Assembly: GCA_003663055.1 (NCBI GenBank)
Contig: QMZF01000010.1
Location: 1 to 11,124, forward strand
Source of the DNA: Archaeoglobales archaeon
GTDB lineage: Archaea; Halobacteriota; Archaeoglobi; Archaeoglobales; Archaeoglobaceae
Length of the DNA stretch: 11,124 nucleotides
Direction of reading: 5' to 3'
The notes below the pieces were generated by a model. That model had not been told where the DNA came from and made no database searches. It saw only the letters and a list, made by a program, of their open reading frames with translations. The translations under genes and the position numbers were made by a program. Below are positions 6,875 through 11,124 of the stretch, piece by piece (position 1 is the stretch's first letter; each line of letters opens with the position of its first letter).

Positions 6875-6991
6875 ATGTTTATAAATAGGGCAACAACAGT
6901 TTTTTTCTCGTATCTTCTGGCCATACTGTATTTTCAATTCACTAACATTTTTATTATTTTCCAATATTTAAAAATTAACTTAAAAAATTAA
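6875..6991 (+). CDS. 38-residue hydrophobic candidate ORF, one predicted membrane segment
   Basis: An open frame starting with ATG at 6875 (MFINRATTVFFSYLLAILYF…). Residues about 7-31 are nearly all hydrophobic and would form one membrane helix; the end is basic (YLKINLKN). A TATA-like ATTATAAG at 6844-6851 is centred about 27 bases before the ATG, the spacing of a leaderless transcript, and lies back to back with the DUF4062 promoter. No family is recognised. Caution is needed because T-rich DNA readily encodes hydrophobic runs, and the 3' part overlaps the T-rich terminator of the inositol synthase gene. Confidence 0.2.
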   Translation: MFINRATTVFFSYLLAILYFQFTNIFIIFQYLKINLKN

Positions 6992-7009
6992 TTGAAAAAA
7001 ACGAAAAAA
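6984..7009 (-). terminator. U-rich terminator of the inositol-phosphate synthase gene
   Basis: Immediately past the stop codon the minus strand reads ATTTTTTCGTTTTTTTC and then AATTAATTTTTT. These are three T runs of six or seven in 26 bases, a typical euryarchaeal intrinsic terminator. Confidence 0.6.
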
Positions 7010-8188
7010 TCACACAAGTCCCGAAAACCATTCCTTCAATATCTCAAACTGCTGGTGTGTGTTGACGATGTCGGTCTCCATTGGACTCTTGAAGAAGAAT
7101 CCAAGCTCTTTAACAACACCGTACAGCCCTTTCTTCTTTGCAAACAGCAAAAACCTTGCAATATCCAGAATCAACGGAGCTGCAACGATTGCATCGATGC
7201 CATCCCAAACGAAGTAGAACTTCATTTTAGTGCCGAGGAAGCCTTTGAAGTGTATGAAGTCGAAGGCAGTCTTGTTGTCGACGAGGCTCGGGAAGAAGTT
7301 TATCTCGGTTATGCTGTACGGCGAGTAGCCGAGAACTTTTTCTAGAACCTTGTCCTTGCTCACAACCTTACTTTCTTTGTTGTCGCTGTGGCTTAGCACC
7401 TTGCCATCTAAATCGCCTAAGATGTTGTAGCTCATCCAACCAATAATTTCGAGGTTTCGGTAGAAGAACATCGGAGCGAGCGTAGTCTTGACGAGAGTTT
7501 CACCTGTCTTGCCATCGTTGCCAGCGTGTGGTACTTTATTTTCGATGGCAAGCTCCTTCAACGCCGGAATATTAGAACCAACGCTTGGTGTGAAGTTTCC
7601 GTACGGCAAGCCGAGCTTTAAAGCTGCGTATGCGTAGAGCATGCTTGCAGTAGCGTATTCCTTTGCATCATCGTCGAGCATACTCTCAAATCCGTCCATG
7701 CTGCCATGGTACTCTTCGCTGTACTTCGGCAGCGGTTCGGTTGAAGCGGTGTTTATTACGACGGTTTCTCCGTCGGCAAACTCCTTCATGTCCTCTATCA
7801 ACCTATCCGCCATCTCTCTGAGTGTGAATTCCTCTTGTTCAAGAGTTTCAATTTTTCCGAGCTCCTCAATGCCGCTTCCGCAGTTTAAAGCTGTGCCCTT
7901 TCTTGCAACTATGTTCTCAAGGTGGTCCTTTACGTTTTCGAGAATATCTCTTTCAAAGTGTCTGTTCTGCTCCCAGTGATCCAAAGCTGCGATGTAAGCG
8001 TTCTTCAATGGCCTAATCTCGTGTCCACCGAATTCAAAGTTTAACGGGGCATATCTCTCAATACCCTCGAAAAATGGCAGTTCGGAGACGAGGCCCACTC
8101 TCTCAATCAGATTGCTTTCGAGGGCTTTACCTCCAACCATTGCGGTTGTTGAAACTATTCCGTAAGCTCCAATAAGCCAGACCTTCAT
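7010..8188 (-). CDS. ino1: Myo-inositol-1-phosphate synthase
   Basis: Converts glucose 6-phosphate to L-myo-inositol 1-phosphate using bound NAD. In Archaeoglobus this feeds inositol lipids and the heat-protective solute di-myo-inositol phosphate. The Rossmann loop is GAYGIVSTTAMVGG (7-20). With the ATG at 8188 the protein has 392 residues, the length I recall for the A. fulgidus enzyme. The residues reported as catalytic there fall at identical numbers: D225, D261, K274, K278, K306, D332 and K367. HAGNDGKTGETLVKTTLAP and DNKESKV are also intact. This start has AGGTGA at 8194-8199, five bases upstream. The in-frame GTG at 8197 overlaps that ribosome site and would add only three residues. The gene is monocistronic, with its own terminator. 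Confidence 0.97.
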   Translation of the reverse strand: MKVWLIGAYGIVSTTAMVGGKALESNLIERVGLVSELPFFEGIERYAPLNFEFGGHEIRPLKNAYIAALDHWEQNRHFERDILENVKDHLENIVARKGTALNCGSGIEELGKIETLEQEEFTLREMADRLIEDMKEFADGETVVINTASTEPLPKYSEEYHGSMDGFESMLDDDAKEYATASMLYAYAALKLGLPYGNFTPSVGSNIPALKELAIENKVPHAGNDGKTGETLVKTTLAPMFFYRNLEIIGWMSYNILGDLDGKVLSHSDNKESKVVSKDKVLEKVLGYSPYSITEINFFPSLVDNKTAFDFIHFKGFLGTKMKFYFVWDGIDAIVAAPLILDIARFLLFAKKKGLYGVVKELGFFFKSPMETDIVNTHQQFEILKEWFSGLV

Positions 8189-8204
8189 AGTTCTCACCTA
8201 GCTT

Positions 8205-8230
8205 TTTTTAATATTTTTAAATCAATATTG
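8205..8230 (-). promoter_or_regulatory. TATA-like region of the inositol-phosphate synthase promoter
   Basis: The minus strand reads CAATATTGATTTAAAAATATT before the AGGTGA ribosome site. CAATATT and TTTAAAAA are both possible TATA boxes. The upstream one would give a transcript start near 8199, just including the ribosome site. The exact element is uncertain. Confidence 0.3.
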
Positions 8231-8356
8231 TAGAGTCCAAATTAGCCACTCAATGAGGCATTATCCCAGCATAACTCATAAGAGGGGGCTTAAAAAAGTT
8301 TCTCATCAAACAAACTTCTAAATGATTTACAATTGACGAATAAAGGTTCGATAATC

Positions 8357-8370
8357 CGATAAATTTATAA
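8357..8370 (+). promoter_or_regulatory. BRE/TATA promoter of the regulator-HMG-CoA synthase operon
   Basis: CCGATAAATTTATA is a BRE-like CCGATAA followed by AATTTATAA. The centre is about 27 bases before the ATG at 8394 and only a few bases before an earlier ATG at 8373. The earlier ATG would thus lie upstream of the transcript start, which favours the later start. A nearby direct repeat CGATAA (8349-8354 and 8357-8362) and a CGAA-N6-TTCG inverted repeat (8337-8350) could be regulator sites. The whole 205-base gap (8189-8393) otherwise holds nothing I recognise. Confidence 0.5.
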
Positions 8371-8393
8371 AGATGATCAGTATTAAGCTGGCC

Positions 8394-9095
8394 ATGGACT
8401 CCGCTGCCAAAGCTTTAGCCGATAAAATCAGTGGAGAAGTCGTTTTTGCTGAAAATCCTGGAAAAACTCTGAAGAAATGGAGGCAGATTTTTGAAGTTTC
8501 CCAAAAGGAGCTAGCTGCGAAATTAAACGTTTCACCTTCGGTTATAAGCGATTATGAAGGCGATCGCCGAAAGTCGCCAGGTATAGCCTTTGTCAGGAAG
8601 ATTATAGAGGCGTTGCTGAATATCGATAGGGAGCGCGGATACAAAACAGTATCCAAGTATCGTGATCTGATAGATGGCTTTCAAATCGATGTAATTCTCG
8701 ACATGAAGGAATACGAGGAGCCTATAGCTTCTTCAAAGTTCAGAGACGTTATCGAGGGTGAAGACGTTACAAGTTATGAAAAGACGATAAGCGGACACAC
8801 AATAATCGACAGCATAAGGGCAATACTGACTTTAAACTCCTACGATTTTTACCGCCTGTACGGCTTTACCACAGAGAGAGCTCTTATATTCACAAAAGTT
8901 TCGACAGGCAGATCACCAATGGTTGCAGTCAGAGTTGCGAATTTGAAGCCAGCCGTTGTTGTGCTGCACAACCTTAAGAGTGGCCAGGTAGATGCGATAG
9001 CTGCAAAAATTGCAGACATCGAGAAGATACATTTAATAACTACGGAGATGCCCGTGGAAGAGATGATAAAAGCTCTGAGGAGGCATGTGAAGTGA
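8394..9095 (+). CDS. HTH (XRE-like) transcriptional regulator of the mevalonate operon
   Basis: Predicted DNA-binding regulator of the archaeal group that sits next to HMG-CoA synthase in other archaea such as Methanocaldococcus. From the ATG at 8394 it has 233 residues. The helix-turn-helix is at about 25-78 ([16 protein letters not shown], then [17 protein letters not shown]). A conserved C-terminal domain at about 100-233 has alternating strands ([29 protein letters not shown]) that might bind a ligand, but I see no recognisable effector site. A start at 8373 would add seven residues (MISIKLA), but the TATA box position argues for 8394 and a leaderless message. It overlaps the next gene as GTGA, so regulator and enzyme are translated together. 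Control of its own operon is an inference. Confidence 0.85.
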   Translation: MDSAAKALADKISGEVVFAENPGKTLKKWRQIFEVSQKELAAKLNVSPSVISDYEGDRRKSPGIAFVRKIIEALLNIDRERGYKTVSKYRDLIDGFQIDVILDMKEYEEPIASSKFRDVIEGEDVTSYEKTISGHTIIDSIRAILTLNSYDFYRLYGFTTERALIFTKVSTGRSPMVAVRVANLKPAVVVLHNLKSGQVDAIAAKIADIEKIHLITTEMPVEEMIKALRRHVK

Positions 9096-10129
9096 TAGGT
9101 ATCGTTTCATACGGAACGTACGTACCCAAGTACAGGATAAAGGCCGAAGAAATAGCGAGAATATGGGGGGAGAACGGAGAGGTAATTTCCAAAGGGTTGG
9201 GAATTCAGCAGAAGTCTGTGCCGTATCTCGACGAAGATACTGCAACGATTGCCGTTGAAGCTGCAAGAGAGGCTGTATATAGGGCAAGAATTGACGGCAG
9301 CGAAATAGGAGCGGTTTACGTCGGTTCTGAAAGTCATCCATACGTGGTTAAGCCAACCGCTACCATTGTCGGAGAGGCAATAGGCGCAGGAAACGAGTAT
9401 TTCGCTGCAGATTTAGAATTTGCGTGCAAAGCCGGAACTGCTGGAATGCAGATATGCTTAGCGATGGTCAAAGCTGGAATGATTAACTACGGCCTTGCTA
9501 TAGGAGCCGATACAAGCCAAGGTGCTCCGGGCGACCCTCTTGAGTATTCTGCTTCGGCTGGCGGAGCAGCGTACATCATAGGCGAAAAGAACGTGATAGC
9601 AGAAATAGAGGCCACTTGCTCCTTCACTTCCGACACGCCCGATTTTTGGAGGAGAGAGGGACAACCATATCCAAGCCACGGTGGGAGGTTTACAGGCTTA
9701 CCAGCCTACTTCAGGCATATAACATCTGCAGCTAAGCTCATAATGGAGAAAACAGGATTACAACCTTCAGATTTCAAATATGCCGTTTTTCATCAGCCAA
9801 ATGGAAAATTCCCGATGAGAGCAGCAAAGATGCTGGGCTTCAACAGCGAACAGGTGAAGCAAGGATTGGTTGTATCGTACATAGGTAACACCTATTCAGG
9901 CTCGTCACTTCTTGGCCTTGCAGCAGTTTTAGATGTTGCTAAGCCAGAAGATAGAATCCTGCTTGTTTCCTTTGGTTCCGGAGCAGGAAGCGATGCATTC
10001 GTTATAAGAGCGACCGACGCGATCGAAAGTTTCGAAAGAAAGCCGGAAGTGTGGGAAAAGATAAAGAGTGGCGTTTGTGTTGACTATGGCCTTTATTTAA
10101 AGTTCAGAAGGAAGATTAAGGTGAGATAG
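9092..10129 (+). CDS. Hydroxymethylglutaryl-CoA synthase, archaeal type
   Basis: Condenses acetyl-CoA with acetoacetyl-CoA to HMG-CoA, the committed precursor of mevalonate and of archaeal isoprenoid lipids. The 345 residues have a thiolase-superfamily fold. The expected triad is present: E80 (VGSESHPY), nucleophile C112 ([12 protein letters not shown]) and H234 ([10 protein letters not shown]). The N-terminus [15 protein letters not shown] and the glycine-rich [13 protein letters not shown] and [11 protein letters not shown] stretches are typical. The start is GTG at 9092, fixed by the GTGA overlap with the regulator and a GAGGAGG ribosome site at 9077-9083. In Methanothermococcus this enzyme forms a complex with a thiolase and a DUF35 protein that shares the CoA site. 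The thiolase gene follows after 15 bases. Confidence 0.96.
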   Translation: MIGIVSYGTYVPKYRIKAEEIARIWGENGEVISKGLGIQQKSVPYLDEDTATIAVEAAREAVYRARIDGSEIGAVYVGSESHPYVVKPTATIVGEAIGAGNEYFAADLEFACKAGTAGMQICLAMVKAGMINYGLAIGADTSQGAPGDPLEYSASAGGAAYIIGEKNVIAEIEATCSFTSDTPDFWRREGQPYPSHGGRFTGLPAYFRHITSAAKLIMEKTGLQPSDFKYAVFHQPNGKFPMRAAKMLGFNSEQVKQGLVVSYIGNTYSGSSLLGLAAVLDVAKPEDRILLVSFGSGAGSDAFVIRATDAIESFERKPEVWEKIKSGVCVDYGLYLKFRRKIKVR

Positions 10130-10144
10130 ACGGAAGGTGATTCA

Positions 10145-11124
10145 ATGAGAAAGGTCGCAGTTATAGGCGTTGGTCAGAGCAACTTCGGCGAGCTATGGGA
10201 TGCAAGCTTCAGAGACATCGTACTCTCAGCAGGAATAGAGGCTCTTGAAGATGCGGGTTTAGAGGGCAAGGAAATAGAGGCTATGTACGTTGGTAACATG
10301 AGCGGCGGCAGGTATCTTGCCCAAGAGCACATTGCCGCTTTGATAGCGGATTATGCGGGCTTAGCGGAGCTACACATCCCCTCAACGCGCGTTGAGGCTG
10401 CGGATGCGAGCGGTGGACTTGCCTTAAGGCAGGCGTACATGGCAGTTGCTTCCGGCGTGCACGACATCGTAATAGCTGCGGGAGCTGAGAAGGTGACGGA
10501 TGTTGGAAGCGAAGCAGCAATGGAAATCCTTGCTTCAGCAGCAGATAGAGAGTGGGAAGTCTTTGCTGGAGCGACACTTGCATCGCTTTACGCAATGATC
10601 GCAAGGCTCCACATGGAGAAGTTCGGCACTAGGCCCGAAGACTTGGCGATGGTTAGTGTAAAGAACCACAAAAACGCAACGCTAAATCCAAAAGCCCAAT
10701 TTAGAAGAGAGATAAGCCTCGAAATTGCTTTAAACTCGCCCTACGTTGCCGAACCCCTCCGACTTTTTGATTGTGCCCCCCTCTCAGATGGTGCGGCCGT
10801 AGTAATCCTTGCAAGCGAGGAGGTTGCAAAGACGTATACAGATACTCCCGTTTACATCTCTGCATGCTGCCAAGCAAGCGATTATCTTGCATTACACAGC
10901 AGAAAAGACCTGCTTACCATGCGTGCAGTCGTGCATGCTGCTAAACAAGCTTACAAGCAGGCTGGAATCGAAGCAAAGGACATCGACGTTGCAGAAGTTC
11001 ACGATTCATTTACAATTGCGGAGATTCTCGCTTACGAAGACTTGGGTTTCGCTGAAAAAGGCAAAGGGGCGGAGCTGATAAGAGAAGGTGTCACAAATCT
11101 CGATGGCGACATTCCCGTCAATCC
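10145..11124 (+). CDS. Thiolase-family protein (acetyl-CoA acetyltransferase-like) with altered active site; 3' end outside window
   Basis: The first 326 codons of a thiolase-superfamily protein of the archaeal/SCP2 type, in the place where other archaea have the acetoacetyl-CoA thiolase of the thiolase-HMG-CoA synthase-DUF35 complex. The start is ATG with GGAAGGTGA at 10132-10140. It opens [18 protein letters not shown] and carries the conserved [11 protein letters not shown] motif (208-218). At the nucleophile position, where the family has ACASGG, it reads AADASGG: Asp87, codon GAT at 10403-10405. In the HDCF-type motif it reads [10 protein letters not shown], with Ser288. The GHP and CxG motifs would lie beyond the window, which ends at GDIPVN. 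The frame is clean, so it is not a pseudogene so far. It may be a non-thiolytic scaffold or have altered chemistry. A DUF35 gene is expected next. Confidence 0.85.
   Translation, partial: MRKVAVIGVGQSNFGELWDASFRDIVLSAGIEALEDAGLEGKEIEAMYVGNMSGGRYLAQEHIAALIADYAGLAELHIPSTRVEAADASGGLALRQAYMAVASGVHDIVIAAGAEKVTDVGSEAAMEILASAADREWEVFAGATLASLYAMIARLHMEKFGTRPEDLAMVSVKNHKNATLNPKAQFRREISLEIALNSPYVAEPLRLFDCAPLSDGAAVVILASEEVAKTYTDTPVYISACCQASDYLALHSRKDLLTMRAVVHAAKQAYKQAGIEAKDIDVAEVHDSFTIAEILAYEDLGFAEKGKGAELIREGVTNLDGDIPVN

Noticed and set aside
4908..7009. Direct repeats or attachment sites bounding the AT-rich DUF4062 segment
   Set aside because: I compared the two flanking gaps by eye and found at most an 8-base AT-rich match (CAATATTT). 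There is no tRNA, integrase or transposase nearby.
8253..8321. A 22-codon ORF (MRHYPSITHKRG…) in the gap upstream of the regulator
   Set aside because: It has no ribosome site, no well-placed TATA box and no recognisable feature; it is likely chance.
1..11124. tRNA, rRNA, CRISPR array, insertion sequence or riboswitch
   Set aside because: No cloverleaf, no regularly spaced repeats, no transposase frame with terminal repeats and no recognisable riboswitch core were seen on either strand.

Overview
This window is a stretch of euryarchaeal chromosome, almost certainly from the order Archaeoglobales (Archaeoglobus, Geoglobus or Ferroglobus). The information-processing genes are archaeal (PriS, GINS, eL42, eS27). 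Starts are preceded either by archaeal GGTGA-type ribosome sites or by TATA boxes about 26 bases upstream, as in leaderless transcripts. The inositol-phosphate synthase matches the Archaeoglobus fulgidus enzyme in length and in the position of every catalytic residue I remember. All assignments come from reading the sequence; no database search was run.

Layout. (1) 1-1990, plus strand: a tightly overlapping operon of priS (5' end outside the window), GINS subunit, rpl44e and rps27e, which couples replication and ribosomal genes. (2) 2050-4196, minus strand: a tungsten-type aldehyde ferredoxin oxidoreductase followed by a MoaD-like sulfur carrier for its pterin cofactor. (3) 4293-4907, plus strand: an Ogg2-type 8-oxoguanine DNA glycosylase/lyase. 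(4) 4908-7009: an AT-rich accessory segment. It holds a 599-residue protein with an N-terminal DUF4062 (TIR-like) domain on the minus strand and two very short candidate ORFs on the plus strand. (5) 7010-8188, minus strand: myo-inositol-1-phosphate synthase. (6) 8394 to the end, plus strand: the mevalonate entry operon, with an HTH regulator, HMG-CoA synthase and a thiolase-family protein that runs off the window.

How the genes work together. Regions 1, 2, 5 and 6 are housekeeping or core metabolism: replication fork and ribosome parts, aldehyde oxidation with its cofactor supply, inositol for polar lipids and the heat-protective solute di-myo-inositol phosphate, and isoprenoid lipid synthesis. 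Region 4 is the part that looks acquired. By hand count, sample 60-base lines in it hold 17 and 20 G+C, against 26 in the oxidoreductase gene and 30 in the inositol synthase gene.

The most interesting signals are these. An excellent Shine-Dalgarno plus ATG lies inside the DUF4062 gene, just before its C-terminal domain, and could give a separate 111-residue product. The DUF4062 protein itself has an unusual build, with no visible NTPase. A 38-codon hydrophobic ORF may be divergent from it. The thiolase has Asp where the nucleophilic Cys of the family is expected, and Ser in its HDCF-type motif. The primase small subunit lacks the zinc-binding cysteines known from Pyrococcus and human.
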